NCBI RefSeq assembly: GCF_002575655.3
Contig: NC_053036.3
Coordinates: 647,797,387 to 647,861,386, forward strand
Direction: 5' to 3'
DNA length: 64,000 nucleotides
Origin: Aegilops tauschii subsp. strangulata
Taxonomy: Eukaryota; Streptophyta; Magnoliopsida; Poales; Poaceae
In this document: positions 1 through 13,852 of the stretch, one piece after another
Layout: the number at the start of each line of letters is the position of its first letter
How positions within the stretch are numbered: the first letter of the stretch is position 1
Program-made: the position numbers and the translations under genes
The notes under the pieces: generated by a model
What the model was told of the DNA's origin: nothing
Database searches by the model: none
Seen by the model: the letters and a program-made list of their open reading frames with translations, nothing else

Positions 1-3000
1 CAGCGGCCTGCACGTAGTAGTAGGCACCTCCGGTGTAGTAAGAGTCGTCGTCGACGGTGGCGTCTGTCTCCTGGGCTCCAGCATCTGGTTGCGTCAACCA
101 GGTAGAATGGAAAGGGGGAAAAGAGGGAGAAAAGCAACCGTGAGTACTCATCCAAAGTACTCGCAAGCAAGGAGCTACACTACATATGCATGGGTATATG
201 TGTAAAGGGCCATATCGGTGGACTGAACTGCAGAATGCCAGAATAAGAGGGGGATAGCTAATCCTGTCGAAGACTACGCTTCTGGCCACCTCCATCTTGC
301 AGCATGTAGAAGAGAGTAGATGGTAAGTTCACCAAGTAGCATCGCATAGCATAATCCTACCCGGCGATCCCCTCCTCGTCGCCCTGTTAGAGAGCGATCA
401 CCGGGTTGTATCTGGCACTTGGAAGGGTGTGTTTTATTAAGTATCCGGTTCTAGTTGTCATAAGGTCAAGGTACAACTCCGGGTCGTCCTTTTACCGAGG
501 GACACGGCTATTCGAATAGATAAACTTCCCTGCAGGGGTGCACCACATAACCCAACACGCTCGATCCCATTTGGCCGGACACACTTTCCTGGGTCATGCC
601 CGGCCTCGGAAGATCAACACGTCGCAGCCCCACCTAGGCACAACAGAGAGGTCAGCATGCCGGTCTAAATCCTATGGCGCAGGGGTCTGGGCCCATCGCC
701 CATTGCACACCTGCACGTTGCGAATGCGGCCGGAAGCAGACCTAGCCTAGCAGGCGTTCCAGTCCAATCCGGCATGCGCCACTCAGTCGCTGACGTCACG
801 AAGGCTTCGGCTGATACCACGACGTCGAGTGCCCATAACTGTTCCCGCGCAGTTGGTTAGTGCATATAGACCGAATGGCCAGACTCAGATCAAATACCAA
901 GAACTCGTTAAGCGTGTTATTTTGAAGTAAGCGCGGACGCCGACCAGGGCCAGGCCCACCTCTCTCCTAGGTGGTCTCAACCTGCCATGTCGCTCTGCCA
1001 CAAAGTAACAGTCGGGGGCCGTCAGGAACCCAGGCCCACCTCTACCGGGATGGAGCCACCTGTCCTTTTAGCCCCCTCATCAGAATCACTTGCGGGTACT
1101 CAACGAGCTGACCCGACTTTAGTCACCACATGTGTCATGTATATAAAGTATATAGTATATACCCGTGATCACCTCCCTAGTGATCACGGCCCAGTAATAT
1201 GGCATGGCAGACGGACAAGAGTGTAGGGCCACTGATGGAACACTAGCATCCTATACTAAGCAGTAGGATAGCAGGTAAGGTAACAACTGTAGCAACAATG
1301 ACAGGCTATGCATAAGTATAGGATTAACCGAAAGCAGTAACATGCTACACTACTCTAATGCAAGTAGTATAGAGAAGGAATAGGCGAAATCTGGTGATCA
1401 AGGGGGGGGGGGGGCTTGCCTGGAAGCTCAGCCGAGAAGGAGGGGTCATCAACAGCGTAGTCGGTCGGGGCACCAGCAGCGGCGTCGGTCTCGTAGTCTA
1501 CCGGAGAAGAGGGGGAAGAAACAATAAATATAATGCAAACATAAGCATGACGATGGAAGACATGTCAATGCGCGGTGCTAGGTGTGCCCTAACACGGTAG
1601 GAGGTGGTACCGGGAAAGGGGGGAAATATCCGGGAAAGTATTCCCGGTGTTTCGCGTTTTCGGACAGATGAACCGGAGGGGGAAAGTTGCGTGTTTGCTA
1701 TGCTAGGGATGTGTGGCGGGCGAACGGGCTGCGTATCCGGATTCGTCTCGTCGTTCTGAGCAACTTTCATGTACAAAGTATTTTCATCTGAATTACGGAT
1801 TATTTACTATGATTTTTCGAAGATTTAAAAGATTTTCTAATTTTCTCGAATTTATATAATTCGAAAATAACAGTAAATACCTTTTAAACACAGACTGAGC
1901 CAGCCACAATCGATGACATGTGGGGCCAGCCAAAGTCCAGTCAGCAGTACAGTCAGCATTGACTAGGTCAAAGTTGACCAGTCAACAAGGTCAATGGGGC
2001 CCCATATGTCAGTGTCACATGTGTCTTAACAAAAAGCTTAAAACAGTCTAATTAGAGGTGGGGCCCTACTGTAATTGACACATCAAGCTAATTACAAGTT
2101 AATTAGCTAATTAAGCTACATTAATTAATTTAATTTATTAATTGATTAGTATCATTTTCCTTTTACCCCATTTTTTCATTTTACAGGGGCGGATCCCATA
2201 TGGCAGTGGCCTATAGGGCCACCAGGGGGTTGGATGGGCACGGGCGCGTGCGTGCTCGCTGGCGACAGCAGAGCGATGGGGTCGGTATAGAAGTGGTCCA
2301 CTGGCGTCGGCCGGAGCCGCAACAGGCAGGCAGCGGAGCAGCAGAGCTGCAACGTGGTGCAGGAGCAGGCGGGGATGGCGTGGGGTGTGGCCGGGCGGAG
2401 ACGGAGCAGGCGCGGCTGTGCGCAGACAACAGGCCGCAGCAACGGCGCGGCGGGGTCCGGGCACGCGCGCAGGCGCAGCCGTGGCTCGCGTAGGGCGCGA
2501 GGACGATGGGTGCTGGGCGCGCGCGGGCAGCCAAGGTCACCGCCGGAGCAGGGGACACGGTCGACGACGAGCTAGGAGGGGCGGGGGCACGTCTGTAGAC
2601 CGGGATGGTGAGCACGGCGATGTCCAGCGGGCGCGGATGGCGCCGTCTCGGGCGAGGGAGCGACGCAGGGGAGGCGAAGCGAGGGCCGCCGCGGTGAGGT
2701 GCGAGGCACGGGAAGATGGAGGACCGGGGTCCTCACCGGGGTGCGTAGGGACGGGGCAGCGGTGCGTGAGGAGGAGGACGGAGACGGTGCGTCGTGGAGG
2801 AGGCAGACCGGCGGGGAGGACGGGGGCAGGCCGGCGAGGTGGTCCTGGTCGACGACGAGGTGGCGATCCAGTCGGCGGCGCCGTCGGCGCGAGGCGTGGC
2901 CGCGGCTTCCGGCGGGCGTCACGCGAGGGAGAGGAGGGGCGAGGAGTCAACGGGGGCGGGGGCGTGGTCGCCCCGATCCCGATCTGGATCGGGGGAGTGG

Positions 3001-3601
3001 GAGGAGAGAGCGAGTGGGGGAGGGAGTGCGTGGTGGGGGGGTTAGGGTTTCAGGACGTGGGGGGGTAAGGGAGTTGGTGGTTCGGCCGGTTAGGCCTGTT
3101 TTAGTTAGGTGGGCCAAATGGCCCAGTAGGTTAGGTCCTCCGTTTTCTTTTCCTTTTATTGTTCTGTTTTATTTTTACTTTTACTTTTCTGCTTTCTTTT
3201 ATTTATTTAATAATTTATAGTTTTACAAAAAGTAAAACCCATACCTAAAATAGAGTTACAATTCCAACTACTTTCACAGAAATTTTTGCCCCTGATCAAA
3301 ATAGTTTAGCATTTTATAATATTCAAAAGGCATTTATTTAATAATTTTACCTACTGTTTTAATCATTTAAGTGCATTTAAACCTTTTATAAAAATTTGGT
3401 TTCTCCACAATAATTACCTATGCATTATTTGGCAACACCCCAACATTTTAGTTTTAATATTTGAAAATCTTTATCGTTTGACTTTATTTTAAGTTTGAAT
3501 TTCGAATCGATTTTGAACTAACACGAGATTAACAACAGTAACCGTGGTGACGTGGCATCATTAACGTGGGAATATTGTAGCCTAATTATCCGGACGTCAC
3601 A
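1..3601 (-). repeat. 3' LTR of the LARD (left-truncated by window)
   Basis: It is nearly the same, base for base, as 15744-19349, with scattered substitutions and small indels, for example a longer G run near 1404. It ends in CGGACGTCACA, where the partner has CGGGCGTCACA. A GC-rich block (about 2200-3060) produces long spurious open frames on both strands. None has a recognisable domain, and the same frames recur shifted or broken in the other LTR, so they are not genes. Confidence 0.9.
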
Positions 3602-3616
3602 ATTCTCCTCCACTAC
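3602..3616 (-). other. Polypurine tract of the LARD
   Basis: On the minus strand the bases just before the left LTR read GTGGAGGAGAAT. This is purine-rich and directly abuts the LTR terminus, as expected for the plus-strand primer of reverse transcription. It supports the minus orientation. Confidence 0.6.
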
Positions 3617-6600
3617 AAGAAATCTCGTCCCGAGATTTAAGAGGTAGTGAAAAGGGGGAAGGTTTAGTTACGAAATTCTAACGGATCTTCTCGGCCTTGG
3701 TTACGCTTCTCGAAGAGGTCGATCCATTAAGTTGATGCCTTCATTCCTCTTCTCCAGGTCATCATGATGATGTTGCCATCCTTCCTTCAGGATCTTCACC
3801 GTACTTACGAAAGGTTAAGAGGGGAAAACTCTATAAGGACGGATTCTAACAGGATTGAGCATCAGACGGTTAACTCGGGGGAAGAAGCATAAGTATCTCT
3901 CGAATTGAAACTTAAGAAGATATCGAGAGCAAAGTAAGAAGGTACCATGAGAAGTTTCAAATGGATAGTCAATGGTTCGATGTCTGAAACTAAGTGCGAA
4001 AGGGGTCCAGAGCAACGAGATTAAGTATTGCGTCTGTTACGAAAATAGATCACTAGGAAGGTGGCCCGTGAATTACATACAAAGTTAAGCATGAGGAACA
4101 ACCTTGGGAACAGGGGGTGTACAGGAGAGTTAGGTTTTGATCCTGTGGAACTCTGGGTTATGGGCCCACCATGTGGGTAAAAAAGTAGGAAGAGGGGTGA
4201 CGTCTTGCACCATCATGTAAGCAAGGCATGTCAGAGAATAACCGGTCAGTTAGGTTGGCAGCATCGTTGGTACCAAGGGCGAGGGACGAAGAGAACCATT
4301 TTCCTGCTCGTTGAAACGAGGCGGACCAGTAGGCAAAGTTCTCGTCCATCGGTGGTTAGCGGAATGTCATCAACAAAAGTAACAGGGTCTTACTGACAGA
4401 ATTGTACACCGAGGTGTTTACATAAGCAGGAGAATATTACTGCTTAGATCATATAGACCTCAAGAAAGGTCAAAGCAAACAATGGAAAGGATAATAAGAT
4501 TATGAAATTAAATAGAACAATGGAAAGAAAAATGTGTTTAAACACATAATTCAGGGGTATATCCTTCCCAAGGACAAGCAGAGCATGATATCCATGACAG
4601 GGTATAACGTAGAAAACCATTTAGGTTAGGGGAGAGGAAGTTCAAGACATTACCCAAACAACGGTGTTTGAAAAATTGATAAAGGAAATTTAGCATGGTG
4701 CTTCAAATGTTCTTATTGAAGATCGGAGTACCACAGTCATGCTTCGAGATAGCATTGACGGGGTCTTCAAGCAAGGTCGGACTTTGGATACACGAAGGAT
4801 CCATCAGGAACAACTTGTAGAATAAGTCTTTCAATTTCCTCATGGAAGAATGGATAACCTTGCTAAAAAGGAAACTATAACAGTAGGTCCTCCGGCCAGG
4901 TGTACTAGGCATGACACCACCTTACCGGGTCATATAACGACCAATGTTATAACTTTTGGAAATATGTCCCAACCATCATATCTGACTGAGATTCAGATCT
5001 GATTGGTGCCAGGATACCTCAGACTCAGGATGCCCGAGAAGAAAAGGTGCAAAACAAATTGACGAGACAACATGGTAAGATTCTCGGGAAATGTACAATG
5101 GAAGCGAGTTCCGAAACAAGAGTTCTTCATTAAACCAAGGGGAGGGTGAGGAGTCGGCTGATGGACTCAGCGACAATTCATCGAGAATTCCAACAAGTTA
5201 GATTTTCCACAATTAGGTGAACAAGGAGATAACATTTGTTGGATCAAATGATATAATGAGGTATGCTCGAGGAAAAGATACACCATTAAACATTGGTTGA
5301 AAAGTGCACCCGAAATATGGGCTTAGGTAGCATGATCAATGTTAGAATGGTGATCCGATAACCAATGGTCTAAGAATGAATTATCGTCCATTAACTTCAA
5401 AGCAATAGGGTTGCTAAAAGTTTTGAAGTCGCACATCATAGTTCAATTGTCGGTATTCCGGTTTGAAACAACACGGGTACCAAGGAAGAATGGTGATGGT
5501 GAGAAGTATCACTATACCAAGAATTCTTAAGAGGTGGTGAAGTTCTCACGACATTCTTGACATAAAGATGGTAATACTCCAAGGTAAAGGAGAACAATTG
5601 CTGGATAACAAGGATCTCAAGGTATAACACAAAACATGAACAAGTTTGTGTTGGAGGGAAGGCAGTAGACTGGTCGATGATAACACTAATCATCGAGGGC
5701 AAGGATGGTATTTCACATCATGAATTTGATTGATATCCTGGAAGAGCTCAGAATGTTCATGATGATCACGACACATTTGTCGAGAGGTTTCAAGAAGATG
5801 TAACCGAACGGCGATGACATCAAGTCAACGGAATGATGAAGCAAAAAGTTATTGAAACCATAGGTACGACACAAACTCAGGTCCAAGCTTGCGGTTCAAG
5901 GAGAAGTGATATGACGAGGAAGATCGACGCAAGATTAGCTCACTGTCGAAATTTGTGCGCTCGGAAGGTCCAGGTAGCACAGTTAAAATCGGCACGAAAA
6001 TGACATAGCCGAGCAGGCTAGGAATGACTTGAAGGATTATTAAACTCGTAAGCAACAAAAATTACTTAAGAGTTATTGAATCGGAGTGCGGAATTGATTC
6101 ACTTATCGGTGTCCTTGAGGGGTCCTAACAACTCAGAACCCGTTGGAAAAATGGAATCGGCAAGAACATTAGTTGATGAAGAACTCATAAGAAGTTAAGA
6201 AGTTCCTTGGCATTCTCGAGATACCAGGGGGTAATACTCTACGACAGACCAAAGTAGAGGTTGGACGGGGGTATTGCTCTGCCGAGGACAAGTGCTTAAA
6301 CTTGCACGAGAAATGGTATTTAAAGGAGAACATGGTCAGAACCATGATTGAAAAAGGCCAGATCCCAGATATAAGACGAACTTATACCCAGGGAATAATT
6401 AATTTAAGAGAAGCTTTAATGACAAGATCTACATCGTGTCCATGGGCATGAACACAAAGTTCAAGGTCGACTCCCACTTCTCCAATGCATAACCTTTCAT
6501 TCACTTCTCGCATTCAATGAAGTTGTATGGTAGAAAATTATCTGGTAAAATACCAGAAGGGTATGACTTGTGAAAACCTTCGGGTTCATATGGTTTTTAG

Positions 6601-7034
6601 GGAAGGTATAGGTTCAATCCATCGGGGCATCTTAGAAACATATACCTCAAACTTCAAGAGTAAAATCACCAGTTCAAAAGTAGAGTATGGTTATCAAGCA
6701 GAGGATACAAATTACCAAAGGCATTATATATCCATGGAAATGATCACAAGGTTATTGAATATGAAGGACACTGTCGGATAATAACCCAACAAGGGGTCTT
6801 GTGGTCTACAACAGAGCTGATGCGAGTATCGGTACTCTATCAGAGGAAGAAGGAACGAAAGGGCATCGGACTATAAAAACAACTGAGTAATTCAAAGCTC
6901 AAATGCAAAGGAATTATCATTTCCAAATCAAGAGATCAGAGGCCAATGGTCTGATTAAGAATGGATAAGTTGAATAGACTTAGGGGTACAATCGACGACA
7001 ATTTGATTGGCGAGAACCAGCTCATGTTGAAAAT
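3602..7034 (-). other. LARD internal domain, 3' part, non-coding
   Basis: This is 3.4 kb of AT-moderate sequence with only short open frames and no gag, protease, integrase, RT or zinc-knuckle motif on either strand. It resumes at 14655 after the nested copia element. In LARDs this region is thought to serve RNA packaging while enzymes are supplied in trans. That role is family knowledge and is not visible here. Confidence 0.7.
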
Positions 7035-8751
7035 TGTTGGGGAACGTAGTAATTTCAAAATTTTCCTACGAACACGCAAGATCATGGTGATGCATAGCAA
7101 CGAGAGGGGAGAGTGTTGTCCACGTACCCTCGTAGACCGAAAGCGGAAGCGTTAACACAACGCGGTTGATGTAGTCGTACGTCTTCACGATCCGACCGAT
7201 CAAGTACCGAACGCACGACACCTCGGAGTTCAGCACACGTTCAGCTCGATGACGTCCCTCGAACTCCGATCCAGCCGAGTGTTGAGGGAGAGTTTCGTCA
7301 GCACGACGGCGTGGTGACGATGATGATGTTCTACCGACGCAGGGCTTCTCCTAAGCACCGCTACGATATTATCGAGGTGTAATATGGTGGAGGGGGGCAC
7401 CGCACACGGCTAAGAGATCAATAGATCAATTGTTGTGTCTATGGGGTGCCCCCCTGCCCCCGTATATAAAGGAGCAAGGGGGGAGGCGGCCGGCCTAGGA
7501 GGAGGAAGCGCCAAGGGGGGAGTCCTACTCCCACCGGGAGTAGGACTCCTCCTTTCCTTGTTGGAGTAGGAGAAGGGAAGGGAGAAGGAGAAGGAAGGAA
7601 GGGGGCGCCCCCCTCCCTAGTCCAATTCAGACTAGTCCATGGGGAGGGGTGCAGCCACCCTTTGGGGCCTTTCTCTCCTTTCCCGTATGGCCCATTAAGG
7701 CCCAATACGAATTCCCGTAACTCTCCGGTACTCCGAAAAATACCCGAATCACTCAGAACTTTTCCGATGTCCGAATATAGTCGTCCAATATATCAATCTT
7801 TACATCTCGACCATTTCGAGACTCCTCGTCATGTCCCCGATCTCATCCGGGACTCCAAACTCCTTCGGTACATCAAAACTCATAAACTCATAATAAAACT
7901 GTCATCGTAACGTTAAGCGTGCGGACCCTACGGGTTCGAGAACTATGTAGACATGACCGAGACACGTCTCCGGTCAATAACCAATAGCGGGACCTGGATG
8001 CCCATATTGGCTCCCACACATTCTACGAATATCTTTATCGGTCAAACCGCATAACAATATACATTGTTCCCTTTGTCATCGGTATGTTACTTGCCCGAGA
8101 TTCGATCGTCGGTATCTTAATACCTAGTTCAATCTCGTTACCGGCAAGTCTCTTTACTCGTTCCGTAATACATCATCTCGCAACAAACTCATTAGTTGCA
8201 ATGCTTGCAAGGCTTAAGTGATGTGCATTACCAAGAGGGCCCAGAGATACCTCTCCGACAATCGGAGTGACAAATCCTAATCTCGAAATACGCCAACCCA
8301 ACAAGTACCTTCGGAGACACCTGTAGAGCACCTTTATAATCACCCAGTTACGTTGTGACGTTTGGTAGCACACAAAGTGTTCCTCCGGTAAACGGGAGTT
8401 GCATAATCTCATAGTCATAGGAACATGTATAAGTCATGAAGAAAGCAATAGCAACATACTAAACGATCGAGTGCTAAGCTAACGGAATGGGTCAAGTCAA
8501 TCACATCATTCTCCTAATGATGTGATCCCGTTAATCAAATGACAACTCATGTCTATGGCTAGGAAACATAACCATCTTTGATCAACGAGCTAGTCAAGTA
8601 GAGGCATACTAGTGACACTATGTTTGTCTATGTATTCACACATGTATCATGTTTCCGGTTAATACAATTCTAGCATGAATAATAAACATTTATCATGAAA
8701 TAAGGAAATAAATAATAACTTTATTATTGCCTCTAGGGCATATTTCCTTCA
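7035..8751 (-). repeat. 3' LTR of copia element 1
   Basis: Full-length LTR, 1717 bp. It matches 13853-14649 at both ends but has about 920 extra bases in the middle (roughly 7394-8313). The adjoining internal bases read GTGCGAGAC on the minus strand, a damaged form of the usual GGGAGAC polypurine tract. The segment 8752-8930 holds imperfect repeats of a TTCACATCGCCATGTGA-like unit, typical of the 3' untranslated part of this group. Confidence 0.9.
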
Positions 8752-8999
8752 GTCTCGCACTTGCACTAGAGTCAATAATCTAGTTCACATCGCCATGTGA
8801 TTTAACACCAATAGTTCACATCACCATGTGATTAACACCCATAGTTCACATCGTCATGTGACCAATACCCAAAGGGTTTACTAGAGTCAATAATCTAGTT
8901 CACATTGCTATGTGATTAACACCCAAAGAGTACTAAGGTGTGATCATGTTTTGCTTGTGAGAGAAGTTTAGTCTATGGGTCTGCCACATTCAGATCTGT

Positions 9000-11902
9000 A
9001 TGTATTTTGCAAATTTCTATGTCAACAATGCTCTGCACGGAGCTACTCTAGCTAATTGCTCCCACTTTCAATATGCATCCAGATTGAGACTTAGAGTCAT
9101 CTGGATCAGTGTCAAAGTTTGCATCGACGTAACCGTTTACGACGAACCTTTTGTCTCTTCCATAATCGAGAAACATATCCTTTTTCCACTAAGGATAATT
9201 TTGACCGCTGTCCAGTGATCTACTCCTAGATCACTATTGTACTCCCTTGCCAAAATCAGTGTAGGGTATACAATAGATCTGGTACACAGCATGGCATACT
9301 TTATAGAACCTATGGCCGAGGCATAGGGAATGACTTTCATTCTTTTTCTATCTTCTGCCGTGGTCGGGCTTTGAGTCTTACTCAATTTCACACCTTGTAA
9401 CACAGGCAAGAACTCTTTCTTTGACTGTTCCATTTTGAACTACTTCAAAATCTTGTCAAGGTATGTACTCATTGAAAAACTTATCAAGCGTCTTGATCTA
9501 TCTCTATAGATCTTGATGCTCAATATGTAAGCAGCTTCACCGAGGTCTTTCTTTAAAAAAACTCCTTTCAAACACTCCTTTATGCTTTGCAGAATAATTC
9601 TACATCATTTCCAATCAGCAATATGTCATCCACATATAATATCAGAAATGCTACAGAGCTCCCACTCACTTTCTTGTAAATACAGGCTTCTCCAAAAGTC
9701 TGTATAAAACTAAATGCTTTGATCACACTATCAAAGCGTTTATTCCAACTCCGAGAGGCTTGCACCAGTCCATAAATGGATCGCTGGAGCTTGCACACTT
9801 TGTTAGCTTCCTTTGGATCGACAAAACCTTCCGGTTGCATCATATAGAACTCTTCTTCCAGAAATCCATTCAGGAATGCAGTTTTGACATCCATTTGCCA
9901 AATTTCATAATCATAAAATGCGGCAATTGCTAACATGATTCGGACAGACTTAAGCATCGCTACGGGTGAGAAGGTCTCATCGTAGTCAATCCCTTGAACT
10001 TGTCGAAAACCTTTCGCAACAAGTCGAGCTTTATAGACAGTAACATTACCGTCAGCGTCAGTCTTCTTCTTGAAGATCCATTTATTTTCAATGGCTTGCC
10101 GATCATCGGGCAAGTCAACCAAAGTCCATACTTTGTTCTCATACATGGATCCCATCTCGGATTTCATGGCCTCAAGCCATTTTGCGGAATCTGGGCTCAC
10201 CATCGCTTCTTCATAGTTGGTAGGTTCGTCATGGTCTAGTAACATAACCTCCAGAACAGGATTACCATACCACTCTGGTGCGGATCTTACTCTGGTTGAT
10301 CTACGAGGTTCAGTAATAACTTGATCTAAAGTTTCATGATCATCATCATTAACTTCATCACTAATTGGCGTAGGTGTCGCAGAAACTGGTTTCTGTGATG
10401 AACTACTTTCCAATAAGGGAGCAGGTACACTTACCTCATCAAGTTCTACTTTCCTCCCACTCACTTCTTTCGAGAGAAACTCCTTCTCTAGAAAGGATCC
10501 ATTCTTAGCAACGAATGTCTTGCCTTCGGATCTGTGATAGAAGGTGTACCCAACTGTCTCCTTTGGGTATCCTATGAAGACACATTTCTCCGATTTGGGT
10601 TTGAGCTTATCAGGATGAAACTTTTTCACATAAGCATCGCAACCCCAAACTTTAAGAAATGACAACTTTGGTTTCTTGCCAAACCACAGTTCATAAGATG
10701 TCGTCTCAACGGATTTAGATGGTACCCTATTTAACGCGAATGCAGCTGTCTCTAATGCATACCCCAAAACGATAGTGGTAGATCGGTAAGAGACATCATA
10801 TATCGCACCATATCTAATAAAGTACGGTTACGATGTTCGAACACACCATTACACTGTGGTGTTCCAGGTGGCGTGAGTAGTGAAACTATTTCACATTGTT
10901 TTAACTGAAGGCCAAACTCGTAACTCAAATACTCTTCTCCATGATCAGATCGTAGAAACTTTATTTTCTTGTTACGATGATTTTCCACTTCACTCTGAAA
11001 TTATATGAACTTTTCAAATGTTTCAGACTTCTGTTTCATTAAGTAGATATACCCATATCTGCTCAAATCATCTATGAAGGTCAGAAAATAATGATACCTG
11101 CTACGAGCCTCAATATTCATCGGACCACATACATCTGTATGTATGATTTCCAACAAATCTGTTGCTCTCTCCATAGTTCCGGAGAACGGCGTTTTAGTCA
11201 TCTTGCCCATGAGGCACAGTTCGCAAGCATCAAGTGATTCATAATCAAGTGATTCCAAAATCCCATCAGTATGGAGTTTCTTCATGCGCTTTACACCAAT
11301 ATGACCTAAACGGCAGTGCCACAAATAAGCTGCACTATCATTATTAACTTTGCATCTTTTGGCTTCATTATTATGAATATGTGTATCACTACGATCGAGA
11401 TCCAACAAACCATTTTATTGGGTGTATGACCATAGAAGGTTTTATTCATGTAAACAGAACAACAATTATTCTCTAATTTAAATGAATAAACGTATTGCAA
11501 CAAACATGATCAAATCATATTCATGCTCAACGCAAACACCAAATAACACTTATTTAGTTTCAACACTAATCCCGAAAGTATAGGGAGTGTGCGATGATGA
11601 TCATACCAATCTTGGAACTACTTCCAACACATCCTCACCTCACCTTTTACTAGTCTCTGTTTATTCTGCAGCTCCCGTTTCGAGTTACTACTCTTAGCAA
11701 CTGAACCAGTATCAAATGCGGAGGGGTTGCTATAAACACTAGTAAAGTACACATCAATAACATGTATATCCAATATACCTTTGTTCACTTTGCCATCCTT
11801 CTTATCCACCAAATACTTGGGGTAGTTCCGCTTCCAGTGACCAGTCCCTTTGCAGTAGAAGCACTTAGTCTCAGGCTTAGGACCAGACTTAGGCTTCTTC
11901 AC
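9000..11902 (-). pseudogene. Broken pol (zinc knuckle, integrase, RT) of copia element 1
   Basis: Minus-strand pieces in order: 11618-11902 has a gag zinc knuckle in which the last cysteine of CX2CX4HX4C is tyrosine. 11001-11408 has the H/C zinc-binding head of integrase and the first Asp region. 10752-10988 holds the second Asp and Glu region. 9580-10767 holds the integrase tail and the RT, including the QMDVKTAFLNG motif and YVDDILL. 9137-9433 is the RT C-terminus. The breaks are an in-frame TAA near 10999, a frameshift near 10760, and a stop with degraded sequence near 9580. The RNase H core is missing: its start near 9080 runs straight into its C-terminal tail. No product is possible. Confidence 0.88.
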
Positions 11903-11989
11903 TTGAGCAGCAACTTGCTTGCCGTTCTTCTTGAAGTTCCCCTTCTTCCATTTGCCCTTTTCTTGAAACTAGTGGTCTCGTCAACCATC

Positions 11990-12616
11990 AACACTTGATG
12001 TTTTTCTTGATTTCTACCTTCGTCGATTTCAGCATCACGAAGAGCTCAGGAATTACCTTCGTCATCCCTTGCATACTATAGTTCATCACGAAGTTCTACT
12101 AACTTGGTGATGGTGACTAGAGAATTCTGTCAATCACTATTTTATCTGGAAGATTAACTCCCACTTGATTCAAGCGATTGTAGTACCCAGACAATCTGAG
12201 CACATGCTCACTGCTTGAGCTATTCTCCTGCATCTTTTAGCTATAGAACTTGTTGGAGACTTCATATCTCTCAACTCGGGTATTTGCTTGAAATATTAAC
12301 TTCAACTCCTGGAACATCTCATATGGTCCATGAGGTTCAAAACGTCTTTGAAGTCCCGATTCTAAGCCGTTAAGCATGGTGCACTAAACTATCAAGTAGT
12401 CATCATATTGAGCTAGCCAAACGTTCATAACGTCTGCATCTGCTCCTGCAATAGGTCTGTCACCTAGCGGTGCATCAAGGACATAATTCTTCTGTGCAGC
12501 AATGAGGATAATCCTCAGATCATGGATCCAATCCACATCATTTCTACTAACATCTTTCAACATAATTTTTCTCTAGGAACATATCAAAATAAACATAGGG
12601 AAGCAACAACGCAAGC
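11990..12616 (-). pseudogene. Broken gag of copia element 1
   Basis: The minus strand here translates piecewise to the capsid part of copia gag. Recognisable bits are an N-terminal LEK-like stretch, PLGDRPI, VERYEVS and VNLPD, matching the better copy at 26191-28170. There are several in-frame stops (for example after the segments read near 12388 and 12240), and the start codon region is degraded. It once encoded the particle-forming protein. Confidence 0.75.
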
Positions 12617-13852
12617 TATTGATCTACAACATAATTTGCAAAATACTATCAGGACTAAGTTCATGATAAATTTAAGTTCAATTAATCAAATTACTTAAGA
12701 ACTCCCACTTAGATAGACATCCCTCTAATTGTCTAATTGATCACGTGATCCATATCAACTAAACCATGTCCGGTCATCACGTGAGATGGAGTAGTTTCAA
12801 CGGTGAACATCACTATGTTGATCATATCTACTATATGATTCACGCTCGACCTTTCGGTCCCCGTGTTCCGAGGCCATATCTGTTATATGCTAGGCTCGTC
12901 AAGTTTAACCTAAGTATTCCGCGTGTGCAACTGTTTTGCACCCGTTATATTTGAACGTAGAGCCTATCACACCCGATCATCACGTGGTGTCTCAGCACGA
13001 AGAACTTTCGCAACGGTGCATACTCAGGGAGAACACTTATACTTTGATAATTTAGTGAAGGATCATCTTATAATGCTACCGTCAATCAAAGCAAGATACG
13101 ATGCATAAAAGATAAACATCACATGCAATCAATATAAGTGATATGATATGGCCATCATCATCTTGTGCTTGTGATCTCCATCTCCGAAGCACCGTCATGA
13201 TCACCATCGTCATCGGCGTGACACCTTGATCTCCATCGAAGCATCGTTGTCGTCTCGCCAACTATTGCTTCTACGACTATCGCTACCGCTTAGTGATAAA
13301 GTAAAACAATTACATGGCGATTGCATTGCATACAATAAAGCGACAACCAAATGGCTCCTGCCAGTTGCCGATAACTCGGTTACAAAACATGATCATCTCA
13401 TACAATAAAATTCAGTATCATGTCTTGACCATATCACGTCACAACATGCCCTGCAAAAACAAGTTAGACGTCCTCTACTTTGTTGTTGCAAGTTTTACGT
13501 GGCTGCTACGGGCTTAGCAAGAACCGTTCTTACCTACGCATCAAAACCACAACGATAGTTTGTCAAGTTGGTGCTGTTTTAACCTTCGCAAGGACCGGGC
13601 GTAGCCACACTCGGTTCAACTAAAGTGAGAGAGACAGACACCCGCCGGTCACCTTTAAGCAACGAGTGCTCACAACGGTGAAACCAGTCTCGCGTAAGCG
13701 TACGCGTAATGTCGGTCCGGGCCGCTTCATCTCACAATACCGTCGAATCAAAGTATGACATGCTGGTAAGCAGTATGACTTATATCGCCCACAACTCACT
13801 TGTGTTCTACTCGTGCATAACATCAACGCATAAAACCAGGCTCGGATGCCAC
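12617..13852 (-). other. Leader and primer-binding region of copia element 1
   Basis: Non-coding leader between the 5' LTR and gag. The bases next to the LTR (13838-13852) read TGGCATCCGAGCC on the minus strand, a mutated form of the TGGTATCAGAGCC primer site for initiator Met-tRNA. Only short chance frames are present. Confidence 0.75.

Noticed and set aside
2200..3068. Long GC-rich open frames (up to 227 codons) on both strands
   Set aside because: They are composition effects inside the LARD LTR. They recur altered in the other LTR (17971-18841), lack domains, and differ in frame between copies.
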